Shown here: one piece after another, positions 40,415 through 51,579 of the stretch
Layout of the letters: each line of letters begins with the position of its first letter
Position numbering within the stretch: position 1 is the first letter of the stretch
Assembly (NCBI GenBank): GCA_964035575.1
Contig: OZ037914.1
Location: 946,213 to 1,010,212 of the forward strand
Length of the DNA: 64,000 nucleotides
DNA from: Rhynchopus sp. YZ270_cl-10
Taxonomy: Eukaryota; Euglenozoa; Diplonemea; Diplonemida; Diplonemidae
Direction: 5' to 3'
Notes under the pieces: generated by a model
What the model saw: only the letters and a program-made list of their open reading frames with translations
Database searches by the model: none
Told to the model about the DNA's origin: nothing
Program-made: the position numbers and the translations under genes

Positions 40415-40530
40415 AAGATGATGACTCAAACCAAGCAGTCTATCTGGCACTTAGTCTGATTAGATTACTTAATGGTTTGAACATTGGTGTCTATCTGGCA
40501 CTTGTCACCTTCATCACAATCGTTATCGCA
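40415..40530 (-). repeat. Long variant of repeat family G
   Basis: Shares CTTAGTCTGATTAGA and TTTGAACATTGG, plus a downstream GTTATCGCACAG, with 47205-47330. Confidence 0.5.
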
Positions 40531-40739
40531 CAGATTCAGAATACATTACGAGGCTTGAATGGTGCTCCGGGAGGGGGTCGATATTGACAGGTCGCTGACA
40601 CAGGGACTTTATACACACCCCCCCCCCCCCCCCCTGATAGGTCGTTGACAGGTCGTTGCCCGACCTCCCAAAGCTCCATTGAATCGAGAATTTGTTTTTT
40701 TTTCTCAAAACAAAAAGAAAAAAGAAACCACTAAATGGT

Positions 40740-40775
40740 GTAACCGAGCCCCAAAAAAAATGTACACTTTTGCAG
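40740..40775 (-). repeat. Short repeat family H
   Basis: Plus-strand ACCGAGCCCC, A-run, TGTACACTTTTGCAGAAT. Confidence 0.5.
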
Positions 40776-41649
40776 AATACCTACCAGCACAACTCTCAAG
40801 AAAAGTTGGTTAGACTCTCAGACTGGAAGCTAAGATACCTTTCAGAAGTGTGCAGGCACAGAGAAAGCGACTTCTGGTTTTGGAAAAATGAAGAAAAAAA
40901 AAATTGTTTCGGTTTTTGTTGTTGTTAAATGTTTTCTGTGGTAGGTAGGGCAGCTTTGCATCATCTGTGCAATAAAAAAACGCCACCTTCCTTTGTGTAT
41001 ATCGAACTTCATTCTAAAAAAAATCAAAACCATCTTTGGATGGTCAACCCAGGTCAACGTTGGCAGATCCTCCACACTTTTTTTTGCTCAAAAATTTTTT
41101 TTTGATGACATCTCCCACCCAAAGAAAGAAGGCAGGTTCTGTGAAGATCAGACTTTTTTGAAAAAAAAATAATAAGTCAACAATACGTGGGCACAATATA
41201 GCACAAACTACAAACCATACTTATAGACATTTTTTTTTTTTTTTTAGGCTTTTTTTTTTGTGTGTGTGGTACGATGAGATAAAAACTGTACGGGGGATAC
41301 TACGGAGCGAAGAGAGGTACATAACAATGGCTAACAGCCGAATTGATTAAGATAACATTGTCAATCGAAAGATGGAGTTTTTGTCCACAACAGAAGAAAA
41401 AAAAAACAACAACAACAACCACAACCACAACAAAGAGTGCTTATTTATATGAAAATTATGACAGTAGATTCACCCCCCCCATTGGGAGGGAGATTGTTTT
41501 GAAAAAATGTTAATATTTTGCAAATCGCAATTCATAGAACCCCTTTTTTTCGGGAGAAGAAAGCGGTCAAAAAAGGTAACAAAAAAAAATAACAGTTATC
41601 ATCGGTCGCAAAAAAAAAAAAAAAAAAAAAAACAAACAAACAAACATTT

Positions 41650-41702
41650 TTTGAAAAATTGTTGGAATAGTGTAGTTTGGCCACCCTATGCAATCTCCAC
41701 TG
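41650..41702 (-). repeat. Short repeat with mixed A and B features
   Basis: Begins like B (AAATTGTTGGAATAGTGTAG), has the A core GGCCACCCTA, and ends like B (GCAATCTCCACT), which links the two families. Confidence 0.6.
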
Positions 41703-42177
41703 TCCATAAAGTCACTCACATAATAGCCTCGGATTATACTTTTTTGAAAAAAACGTTATTTGGCACACCAAAAAAAAAAAAAGAGTCCTTCGTACTGTGT
41801 ACGCAGAAGAACTTCGGAGTGAACCAGCTATAAGATGGTTCGATGGGTCTTTCGCCCCAGCTTTTAGACGAGCGATTTGCACGTCAACGCTACAACGGTC
41901 CTCCACCAGAGTTTAGTTATACAAACTACATTTTTCTTCAGCCACACCAAAAACAAAAAAAACAAAACAAACAAAACAAAAAAAACTAGAAAGATATGAT
42001 GTTCTTCACAGTACATCTTTTTTAATAAAAAGGTACGGTGAATATTAGTTGGTTTTTATTGTCATAAAAAATAACGTAAAGAAAACAAAGATGAATTGCA
42101 CCGCTCAGACATCTTAATAACTTCAGTATTTTTCAAGGGATGAGACTTTGTGTATAGGTTTTGTTTTTGCTTTTTTA

Positions 42178-42220
42178 TGGTGCAGCCGAGCCCCCCAAAA
42201 AAAAAATGTACACTTTTCTG
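42178..42220 (-). repeat. Short repeat family H
   Basis: Plus-strand GCAGCCGAGCCCCC, A-run, TGTACACTTTTCTGGACT. Confidence 0.5.
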
Positions 42221-42959
42221 GACTGCTGGTGAATAGCTGGTCAAGCCACACCATTTTATTTTAAAAAAAAAAATTCAAAAAAATAATTGGATTTGGGTGG
42301 AGTGAAGAAAAGACGCCTTTTTATGCAAGAAAGGCGGAATTTTTTTTTTTTTCGTTCTTTTCTTTCTTGTTGATCTCTCTTTTTCCCCACCTCCAAACCC
42401 TTAGTCCGAGAAACGATCAGTTGAATCATCAAAGATTGTTATGTAAAAAAGAACAGAAAATTTTGTGAACGATGAATGAGCCTCTCTCGTTGCAACACAC
42501 ATCTGAAGGGAGGAAATGTTTTTTTGTGAGAAAGATGCATTTTCAACAGAATATTCTGCAAATCAATAACTTGATAGCAGGGAGGGATCAAAAATGTTCC
42601 CATCTTTCTATGAAAGAAAAAACCTAAACTTCTCTGCTCAAGTCACCTTTCAAAAGAGTTGGAGGGGGGGGAAGAGAAGAAATAAAAACAGAGTGTCAGA
42701 GGCTCTCCTAGCGGACGACACTGTTAAAAAAGAGCAGTTGTTAAACGGGGTGAGAGGGGGAAGTGGAAGTGATGGGGAGTTTCGCCTGCAAGCCCCTATT
42801 GCATCAGAGAGACGCAGTTGTGCAGAAGTTGGATGGTTTTTTATTGTTGTCTACACTCACTTCGTTCCAAAGAAAGAGAAAAAAAAAATCCGGAACAAAG
42901 TTCTGTACTCAAAGTTGGCCGAAGCCTTTTTGTACTGAAGGTACAGACGTAGGTTTCTT

Positions 42960-43713
42960 TTTTGAAAACTTGGTTGTAAAGGGGGGGTCCAAATAACTAT
43001 ATTATTCGGTAACTTTGAAAAGCCAAAATCGCGGCAAAAAAAAAAGGTTATTTGGAACCTAAGTTATTTGGGGTAAACTTATTTGGGCACTGAAAACAGG
43101 GTTTTTTCTCGTTGCCAACTTGGTGAAGCTTTTAGACACCGGTATTTGCATTTTTGGAATCCGTCCGGCCAGTGGTGGGGTCAATTTGCCAAAATGGACA
43201 AGTTCTCGTTTTGATCAATTTCCTCATAGTACACAGTAGCAGGACAGCACCAGAGGTCGGGGGTTGGGGGTCCAAAAGTCGGGAGTCGGCGGGAGGGTCA
43301 ACTCTTATTTTCTGTTTTCCTGTTTTGTAGTTTGGTAAAGACCCCAGAAGACCCCAGAAGACCCGACCGCCCGAATGATGATGCTGCTTTAAATCTGTTT
43401 CGCCCCAGACTTCCTTCTCCAGCGTGGCTGCCGCCTAGATGATTATATCTGTGGTGTAAAAAACTAGCTTTTTACACCGTACCATAAAATTTTTTCGCCT
43501 GCGGCGCCATTTTATATAGTACACTATCAGTTTGGGGGAAATTTTTGAAAAATAAAAAAGGAGGTGAGAGGGGGCGAAGTTATTCGGTAACTTTTTCGGC
43601 ACCCAAAATCTGAGAAAAAAAAAAGTTATTTGGGAAAATAGCTATTATTTGGGGGTAAACTTATTTGGGCCCCCCCTTTATTAGTGTAGCCACCCTAGAG
43701 TGTGCTCCACTAT
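42960..43713 (-). repeat. Family A unit split by a TIR element
   Basis: TTTGAAAACTTGGTTGTA at the left and TTAGTGTAGCCACCCTAGAG at the right make one A unit, interrupted by the element at 42979-43678. Confidence 0.85.
42979..43678. mobile_element. Non-autonomous TIR DNA transposon, TA target duplication
   Basis: The ends AAGGGGGGGTCCAAATAA and AAGGGGGGGCCCAAATAA (inverse) are flanked by TA (42977-42978 and 43679-43680). The empty site is certain because it splits a known repeat. Inside are two modules shared with other loci: TTTGCATTTTTGG...CAGTGGTGGGGTCAAT (as in 10801-11322) and a GGTGTAAAAA hairpin followed by CGCCTGCGGCGCCATTTT (as in the hAT-like element). Confidence 0.88.
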
Positions 43714-43812
43714 ATTTTTTTTTTTGTTGATAATTTTGTTGGATTATGTGTAGTGTAGCTGCTATATTCAACAGTCTTCACTGGAGGAAAAACGGAGAGT
43801 TGAAATGCATGC

Positions 43813-43863
43813 TGACTTGAAAGACAAAGCCCTCTCGTGAACAGTGTACTTATGGTCCGTGAC
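43813..43863 (-). repeat. Short repeat family D, partial
   Basis: Plus-strand GACAAAGCCCTCTCGTGAAC, then AGTGTACTTATGG. Confidence 0.55.
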
Positions 43864-44415
43864 CAAAAAAAAAAGAAAAGAAGTGTAGTTTCGCCTCTTT
43901 GAGTTGTTATTTGGCACAATCTGGGCAATCTGCACTTTCTTCGTTAAAAAATGTCCCATATTCTATTCCTATCTTTCTATGTTTTGTTTTCTGGAATGCC
44001 TTCTGTTACGCCCACCAGCCTCATCAGCAGAAGTGGTTAAAAAACAAACCCTTTTTTTGGCAAAGATATTGCCACTTTGCTTTCAAATATGGAAAAAAAA
44101 AAGAAAGAAAAGTTATGATGACTACACCTCTTAGCATAGGTCACCTAACAAAAAAAGATGAAAGAAATTGAGTCAGACCTCCCGCCGTCGAGCAAAAAAA
44201 GTATTTTCATCATGTGTGACATGTGCAATCAATAAATTGATAGTACATGTCGAGGGATCAACAAAAATGTTCCAAAAAGAAAAAAAAAAAAAAGGCGCAC
44301 TCAAAAAAAAGGTCTTGAACGCTGCCTAGAAAAAAGTTTACAAAACTTTTCTGGCGCTGAGCGAGAGGGAGAAACACCCAAAGAGAATATTGTGACATTT
44401 TTTTTTTTTTTACTT

Positions 44416-44527
44416 TTGATAAATTGTTGGGAAAATTGTTGGAGTGTAGTTGCCACAGTTGTGCAATCTCCACTGTCTTTTGAAAACTTGGCTATTTTAG
44501 TGCAGTCACCCGAGGATGCACTCCACT
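44416..44527 (-). repeat. Adjacent family B and family A units
   Basis: B spans 44416-44474 (with a short duplication of AAATTGTTGG) and A spans 44479-44527 (GCAGTCACCCGAGGATGCAC), head to tail. Confidence 0.7.
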
Positions 44528-46321
44528 TTTTATTTGAAAACTTGTTTTTTTTTCTACCATTCCTTTTTAGGGAACGGAGCATGCACGGTCCTGGAAGCTC
44601 CAGGACCGTTATTTTTTGTTGTATCGACAATCACCTACCGAGGTAGGATCTGTACACAATGTCGCCCTAAGGCTTTGTACTTAATCGGTATGGACGGAGG
44701 TTTTTTTTTTTTTAAGTTTTTAGTTTGTTTTGTTTTTGTCATTTCTGCTTCCATCACAAAAATATATCCGCAAAAGGCTCAAGTTAGAGGTTGATCCCTA
44801 AGAGGTTGGCAAACCCATTTCTTACCGAGTTTGTAAATTTTTTTGTGTGAATCCCTCCTTTTCCTCCCCATTGTATTTCTTTCCCCCCCTTTTTCTTTTC
44901 GGAGAAATATTGGGATATTTTTTTTTTTGTGTATTTTTCCCCAGTACTCCTTACGGACATTATTTCAAAATATAAACACACAGTGCAAAACGCCTTCACT
45001 ACCTCGGCAGACGCAGTCACTAACAAAAAAAAAAATATACTCTGCCTTTTTGCTTTTTTTTCTTTTTTGCGGTAGGGGAGCTGCTGAGAGAAGGGGGGGA
45101 TCTGTTCTGTGTTGTGTTTTTGTCAAAAAAAATCATACAGGTAATTCCTGCTCTGGAATACTGCTTATTTGTATGTTACCCCTATACTATGCAAGAGGGA
45201 CAGGAAAACGTGAACAAAGCGTTTTTTTTTTTTTTTTTTTTTTTTTTTTGTTTTTTTGTTTTTTTGTTTTTTTTGGCATGCACGATAACCATGCATCACT
45301 TCTATGCTTTGTTACGGGTGGTCCCCCTCACATTGTTTAAACAGGCAACGCACACAATTCTTAGGCAATATTCTATAGAAATTATTCGTAATCAAATTTT
45401 CAAAAAAAATTTTATTGTTCACTTTGTCAAAATCTCTTTGTTTTTCTCTTTGTCTATTTTTCCTGCATTTTTTATTCTCTTCTTTGTACTTTCTTTTGTT
45501 TTGGTTGTTGTTAGATAAGCTCAATCGCCTATCGAGTTCTGTGAATAGCACGGAACTCCTTTTCATGTGTATCCATGGAAATCAGTATCATATGTGATAC
45601 CGGGTTAGAGAAAAAATAGACAGAGAGAAAAATTGGAGGTAAAAAATTTTGAAAAAAGGTGTCGTTTGAGAAAAACAAACAAACGGACGCGCTGTGTGAA
45701 AAACGAGTGTTTCTCTGCGCGTGATATTTTGTGGGGAAGAATAAAACATTATGAAAAAAGCTCGTTGCGTTCCCACTATCGTTTCCGCTGCGCTCTCACT
45801 AGCGTTCCCACTCCATTCGGTTTTCTCTTACTTAAAAAAAAAACACTGAATTTTATAACACCTGAACAGTTCACCCCCAAACCCCCAACACCCCTCCCAT
45901 TCTTTTTGCATTGCTATTTTTTCACTGTTGAAAAAAAAAAACACAAAACTCATACCCTCCCCAGATAGGTTAGCTTCCCTGGGGTCTGGGTACACAAAAG
46001 AGAAATAAAAAAGTAAAAAAAAAACAGCGTGAGTATAGAGAAAAAGAGGAAGACGAACCAGTTCTGTACACCTAGGCTTTTTCAGCACATCACTCTTATC
46101 GCCTCCCCCTTTTTTTTTGTAATCTCAAAAATGCTTTTGTACTGCAAAAGGGGGGGGGGGGGGGGGGGGTTTTTTTTAAAAAATAAAAGCGATTTTTTGC
46201 GAAAAAATGCAATCCTCATGGGGTTTTGTGTATAGCACAAGCAGGGGGTTTTATTATCACAAGAATATAAGAGAAATCTCTGAGATGGGGAGAAATTGAA
46301 AAAAGATCATTTTTTTTTTAA

Positions 46322-46733
46322 CCTATTAGCCACTACCGTCGCACATATGCGCAGGTAAATCAGCACCAGCCTCCAAGACAATAAAATTTTGTCAAAAGTG
46401 AAAAAAAAAAAATTTAATGGATTCCGGGAGGTAGAAATGTGTGATTCCCCTATTTTTTTTTGGATTTTTTAGAATTTTGTTTTTGATTTTTTCCGCCACC
46501 CACAACACGCAAACCAAGGAAAATGCGTGAAACAGGGGGGGACGGCCACAGCCTAACGAATGCGATTTTTTCGATTTTGATTCTCAGAACCGCAGAAGTC
46601 CCCGAAGACCATACCAAACCACCTAGAGGACCCAAAAACTGCACCATCGCCCCAGTTTTGACCCAGAAACACTCAGATGATTCCAAAACAAAGAACGGGA
46701 AAAAAACCCCCACCCCCCTTAGTGGCTAATAGG
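46322..46733. mobile_element. piggyBac-like MITE, TTAA target site
   Basis: The terminal inverted repeat CCTATTAGCCACTA is flanked on both sides by TTAA (46318-46321 and 46734-46737). TTAA duplication with ends beginning CCT is the hallmark of piggyBac-type elements. At 412 bases it carries no transposase. Confidence 0.8.
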
Positions 46734-47059
46734 TTAACTTCCTTCAATTTTCAACGAAGTGGAAAAGGATCGGGGATAAAAAAGAAGGGGAATAAAAAAA
46801 ACACCAAAACACCAAAACAAAAATACATTAAAAGAGAGAATAGTCGTACGTTGCAACACGACTAAAAAAAAAAAGGGGGAAGAACAAAAACCTCTCTCTG
46901 TGTGGATGTGTTGGGGTAGGTGTGACACATTAAAAAAAGAAGAACAAAAAAAAAAAAAAAAAAAAAAAAGACAAGAAAATATTTCAGAAAAGGAGGGAAA
47001 AATCAAGAATCAAGAACTATGCAGCAACACATTTTTTTTTTTTTTTCCCTTCTTTTTTT

Positions 47060-47126
47060 CATAAATTGTTGGATGTAGTGGAGTTGCCTCGGTTGTGTTG
47101 CCACAGTTTGTGCAAATCTCCACTTT
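47060..47126 (-). repeat. Short repeat family B
   Basis: Plus-strand GTTGCCTCGGTTGTGTTGCC, then ACAGTTTGTGCAAATCTCCA. Confidence 0.75.
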
Positions 47127-47204
47127 CATTTTGGTATTTTCCCCAATTTTAACCTAGCAAAGCTCTATCTTCATAAGAAAAATCTTATCATAACCGGAAG
47201 GCTT

Positions 47205-47330
47205 AAGATGAACCTAAGCCTCTCTGTGCTTAGTCTGATTAGAGTACGTAATGTTTTGAACATTGGCTATTCATAAGCTCTGTGCTTAGTCACCTTAGAT
47301 CACAATTATTGTTATCGCACAGCATCAGCT
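47205..47330 (-). repeat. Long variant of repeat family G
   Basis: In sense a CTAAGC/GCTTAG stem encloses ACAGAGAG; a further block with TTTGAACATTGG and GTTATCGCACAG matches 40415-40530. Confidence 0.6.
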
Positions 47331-48427
47331 GTGCCATAAGAAAATATGATCTGAGACGAATCGAGTCCACTCCCTAAAATAACCCTTAGAACACCCCAAC
47401 ACATTTACAAAGGGAAGTAAAGGGAGAGGTAAACCTGGTTTGAAAACCGGATTTGAGAAAAAGGGAAAAAAAAAATTATTTCATACTCTATTCTACTGAA
47501 TAGAAGGTGAAAAAAAACACTGTGTACCCATCCCCTGCAAAAAAACTGTTTCTGCAGGGTGATGGAGATATTTTGAGATAAAACAAGGTGGATGAATCTA
47601 AGACTCTCGTTGCAAAGTGTTACAGTACCACCTGATTTTTTGCCTGGAATTTGGTGTTTGGTGGAGTTTAAATCCCACCTAACTCCTCCAAAACTCTGTC
47701 AGGTGGCAGGTACCATTTAAAAAAAAAATATATACATCACATGCTCTGGTTTTACAAAAGTACCAGAACAGTGTCTGCACATTTTCTGGGTGAGTCTGGT
47801 GACTTTCCATTACTGTGCAGACGAGAAGAATCTGGATAATCAAAAAACAAAAAAAAAAAAAAACAAGCGTCAAGAATGGGGGGTATTGTGAGTGCGATTT
47901 GGGAGATGAAAATATTCGGTCGTGGTTTTTGGTCTACTTCTTCTTGGGTCCATTTTTTTCAACCAAATTTTTCAAAAGAGAACGACAACAGCTTTTTTTT
48001 CAGACACACCTCAACGGATGTAAAGACAAAAAAAACAAAAGACAAAATTGAAAGTGGACTGTGGAAGGGTAATGAAGGGAAACACATATAGAGAGACCAG
48101 AGGGGGGAAAAAGCCCCTATTTTTTGTTTTTTTTTGTATTTTGTGCACCTCTTTCTCAACGTTGTGTACACATATCCAAAAAAAGCGGCTCGTTTCTTAG
48201 TGTTGCTTTTTATAACTGAGACCTAACTAAAGGCAGGTCTGAAGGAAATAATCATAGACCCAACATTTGGTGTGATCACCAAACGGATTCTCCGTGGTTC
48301 CCCCGAAGGTGCTCCGCAAATCTTAATACAGCCCGAAACAGTTCTCCGTGGTTCTTCCATGGGTTGTCCGTACCCCCTGAATCACACCATACATGGTGGC
48401 TTTGTTTCTTTTCTTTTTTTTTTTTTT

Positions 48428-48490
48428 TGATAAATTGTTGAAGTAGTGTAGTTGCCTCGGTTGTGTTGCCACAGTTGTGCAATCTCCACT
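48428..48490 (-). repeat. Short repeat family B
   Basis: Plus-strand AGTGTAGTTGCCTCGGTTGT, ending TGCAATCTCCACT. Confidence 0.75.
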
Positions 48491-48961
48491 TTCATCACCA
48501 TTCTTTTTTTTTTTTTGGTTTTGTAGTTTCGACAATCACCTTTCCGAGAACAGGTCATGTCCATAGCTTTTGTTTTTTTTTTGTATTTTATCACAATTCT
48601 GACCAGAACCTACAATATCAACCAGGTTCTGCGTGTAATAGTGTGAAAAGAGAAAAATGAGGGGGGTTTTTTTTTTGAATGGGTGCTGTTTATGAAGCTT
48701 TTTGTTGTTATTTTTTTGTTTTATTGGGGGGGGGTGTTTGTTCTTGTTTGTTTGTTCTTTCTTTTTTTCCCCTCTTTTTTGGGGGGTTTTTTTTTTTTTT
48801 TGTTTTTCTAAGTTTTTGTAGTGCCTCCAAGAGGGTGCGTTACTTTGTTTGAAATTACGACTCATCCGTGATCTCAGAACTAAGAAAAGATTTTTTTTTT
48901 TAAATTTTTTGAAATGTGAAGGGGAAGAGAGGGAGAGGGAGAGAACGGAAAAAGTGTGTGT

Positions 48962-49002
48962 AAGATGAAACCAAGCCTCTTGTTGCCTTTTTGTCACCTT
49001 GA
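48962..49002 (-). repeat. Short repeat family G, diverged
   Basis: Plus-strand AAGATGAAACCAAGCCTCTT, then TTTTTGTCACCTTG. Confidence 0.5.
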
Positions 49003-49694
49003 AAAAAAATAAAATAAAATAGAAAACAACTCTGAGAAACCCGTGAGATAATAGGGCAAAAAAGGGGGAGAGGGGTAAAAAAAAATCAAAGGGAGACCGA
49101 AGGGGAACAAGGAATGGAGATACCAACGGGTGGAGGTGAGATTAGAGTTGAGAGAAGAAAACCCCAGCAGTGACAAAACAAAAAAAGGGGGGGGGGGGGG
49201 TTCAACATAAGTGTGGGATTTGGAATTTTTATTTTTTGTAGCCTCGCAACGTGGAGGGGAATATGGGAGTTGGGGAAATGGCACAACGTCACAACTCTAT
49301 ATTTTTTTTATAACACTCAATCCCAAATTTTTGTCCAAACTGGGTATTTTTTTAAATAAAGAACAACTATTCAAAACCGTAAAATTCTTGCTTTAATTGA
49401 TTTTTCTGGTAAAACCTATGAACACGCAAAAAAAATCGACCAGATTCGTTGAGTGACTAAAACCCAATCACCCATAGAGAGAGAGACCCAAAACGGTGAT
49501 TTTCCCTGTAATTCCTTAAGGAATTGCCTTTGCCATTTGAAAAAATATTATGACCGCAAAAATGGCAACATGTAATCTGTGATGCTCAAAAGTGCAAAAT
49601 TCTTGCTCCAATGGATTCTCCGGGTATATATTGTACCTGGAGAATATGCTCATGTCACTCTTCAGACCATCTGGGGTATGGTCACACACAGGTA

Positions 49695-49911
49695 GTATAC
49701 ACAGTATACACAGTATACACAGTATACACAGTATACACAGTATACACAGTATACACAGTATACACAGTATACACAGTATACACAGTATACACAGTATACA
49801 CAGTATACACAGTATACACAGTATACACAGTATACACAGTATACACAGTATACACAGTATACACAGTATACACAGTATACACAGTATACACAGTATACAC
49901 AGTATACACAG
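49695..49911. repeat. Nonamer microsatellite, about 24 copies
   Basis: Uninterrupted tandem GTATACACA. The unit is a multiple of three and lacks stops in the relevant frames, so it yields spurious long open frames. Confidence 0.98.
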
Positions 49912-49920
49912 GGGATTGGG

Positions 49921-50142
49921 AGTACAGTACAGTACAGTACAGTACAGTACAGTACAGTACAGTACAGTACAGTACAGTACAGTACAGTACAGTACAGTAC
50001 AGTACAGTACAGTACAGTACAGTACAGTACAGTACAGTACAGTACAGTACAGTACAGTACAGTACAGTACAGTACAGTACAGTACAGTACAGTACAGTAC
50101 AGTACAGTACAGTACAGTACAGTACAGTACAGTACAGTACAG
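49921..50142. repeat. Pentamer microsatellite, about 44 copies
   Basis: Uninterrupted tandem AGTAC, nine bases after the nonamer array ends. GTAC is palindromic, so single strands can self-pair throughout. Confidence 0.98.
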
Positions 50143-50903
50143 TGCGATTCACATATCAGACAAGATCTCGTTAGGCGTATACTTCTGGGCCTCGTTCACT
50201 TCATAAACCACAGATGCAATTTTTTGAGCCCACGACCCCGCATTTAACTCATTTCGATCCGCTGATTTCAATCCCAAAAAATATTTCAAAAAAATATTTC
50301 TGGTGTGGCACCTTAACCGATTCTCCGTGGTTCTACCCGTTGTCCCTCCGTAAAGGGGGGGTATGGATGTTGGAAAACAGGCCTTCATATGCACCTTCGG
50401 TACAACGTCGCAGGCAGGCCAAACAGCGTTTTGAATTTGTTGTTTGTGAGCTACCCGCATGTGGAAGGCCACTTCTCAGAATTCACGACATTTTTTCTCG
50501 ACCCGATTGGTGGAGTACATATTTGTTATCACCCCCTGGTTACCCTACTGACACATTTTCAAAAGAATCGGCGTTAAAGAAAATCAGAATGCTCGATGTT
50601 CACGCGTGGGATAGTTTTTCACGAGTATAAAGTACGGTGTGAACATCTCATATATTGGTGCACTCTCTCTGATCTCTTTGACCGGACATATGTGCAACAC
50701 ATGCACTCCTCCTCGCGTGTGCAGTGCATGAAGCTGTTGCAAGCGTCTTCTCCATTGCAGTCTCAAGAGAAATACGTCTCACAGCAGACGAGTTCGGGGC
50801 TGGACATCCACTCAAATGCAGGACATGTCTCTAATGTCCTAATCCTGTGCACCAAGCACCACCCCAGGCGCTTCGCGGCGAAGGGCAGGCTTAGCCCAGC
50901 CCT

Positions 50904-51339
50904 CGGACAAAAATTCGGGACGAGGTGTTAGATAATTCCCCTGTATTTTACTAAGGGAAAATCCCTAGTAAAATACAGGCAAAAATCCAGGTAAAAATCA
51001 CTTTGTCTCGATTTTTTAGTAAAAATACAGGGTGCAACGAAACCAGAAAAAAACTTCGCCATTGGACGTTTCTGGGTTCCGAGCTTTTAACGCAAAAAAA
51101 ACCTATTTTTTTTTCGCGAAATTTTTTGACTTAACACTGCTTGTGCTTAGAAAACCCGAATTTTTTACCCTTCAAAATTGCATTTGAGGAACTCACAACG
51201 CGTCAAAACGAAAAGGTCGTTTTTGGCACTTTTAAAACCGGGCTCCGCTGAGTTCACCATATTTTTGCTCGATTTATTTAGTGGAGTAACTAATTAGTAA
51301 TCGTATTCTCGGACAAAAATTCGGGACGAGGTGTAAAAA
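50904..51339. repeat. Region bounded by a direct repeat
   Basis: CTCGGACAAAAATTCGGGAC followed by GAGGTGT occurs at about 50904 and again at about 51312, with a CCTGTATTTTACTA palindrome just inside the left copy. It may be an inserted unit or a local duplication. Confidence 0.5.
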
Positions 51340-51505
51340 AAATACTCATTTTTTTTCCACTTCGAAGTTGCTGTTTTTATTTGAAAAACTACCGCGTAGT
51401 CACGCCTACCCGGGGTAGGTTACAGTAAAAAAAGGTATTTGACTGAAAGAACGAAAGATGCCGTACTTTCAATCATTCCCCCAAATTTCATATCCATTTT
51501 TTTTT

Positions 51506-51570
51506 TGATAAATTGTTTGGAGTAGTGTAGTTGCCTCGGTTGTGTTGCCACAGTTTGTGCAATCTCCACT
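51506..51570 (-). repeat. Short repeat family B at a 3' end
   Basis: Same core as the other B units. In sense it begins nine bases after the stop codon of the PTB-like gene. Confidence 0.8.
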
Positions 51571-51579
51571 GTGTTTTTT

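Larger units (their letters stand above)
36062..51579. other. 15-kb region without recognisable genes
   Basis: Between the Nopp140 start and the PTB-like stop I find no confident gene on either strand. The sequence is AT-rich with many A and T runs. It holds at least 20 short repeats of families A, B, D-H, four TIR elements (37725-39079 with a nested unit, 42979-43678, 46322-46733) and two microsatellites (49695-50142). A few open segments might be exons: 37385-37119 after CTGGACAG, and 50766-50584. Neither could be identified. Confidence 0.5.

Noticed and set aside
49695-50142. CRISPR array
   Set aside because: Tandem units without spacers, and the genome is eukaryotic.
49592-50206. Long frames over the two microsatellites
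   Set aside because: The nonamer and pentamer lack stops; there is no coding sequence beyond them.
50149-50472. Open segment with a W...V..N...TPNE pattern like the end of an integrase core
   Set aside because: Too short and too weak to name. At most a fossil scrap of an integrase-bearing element.
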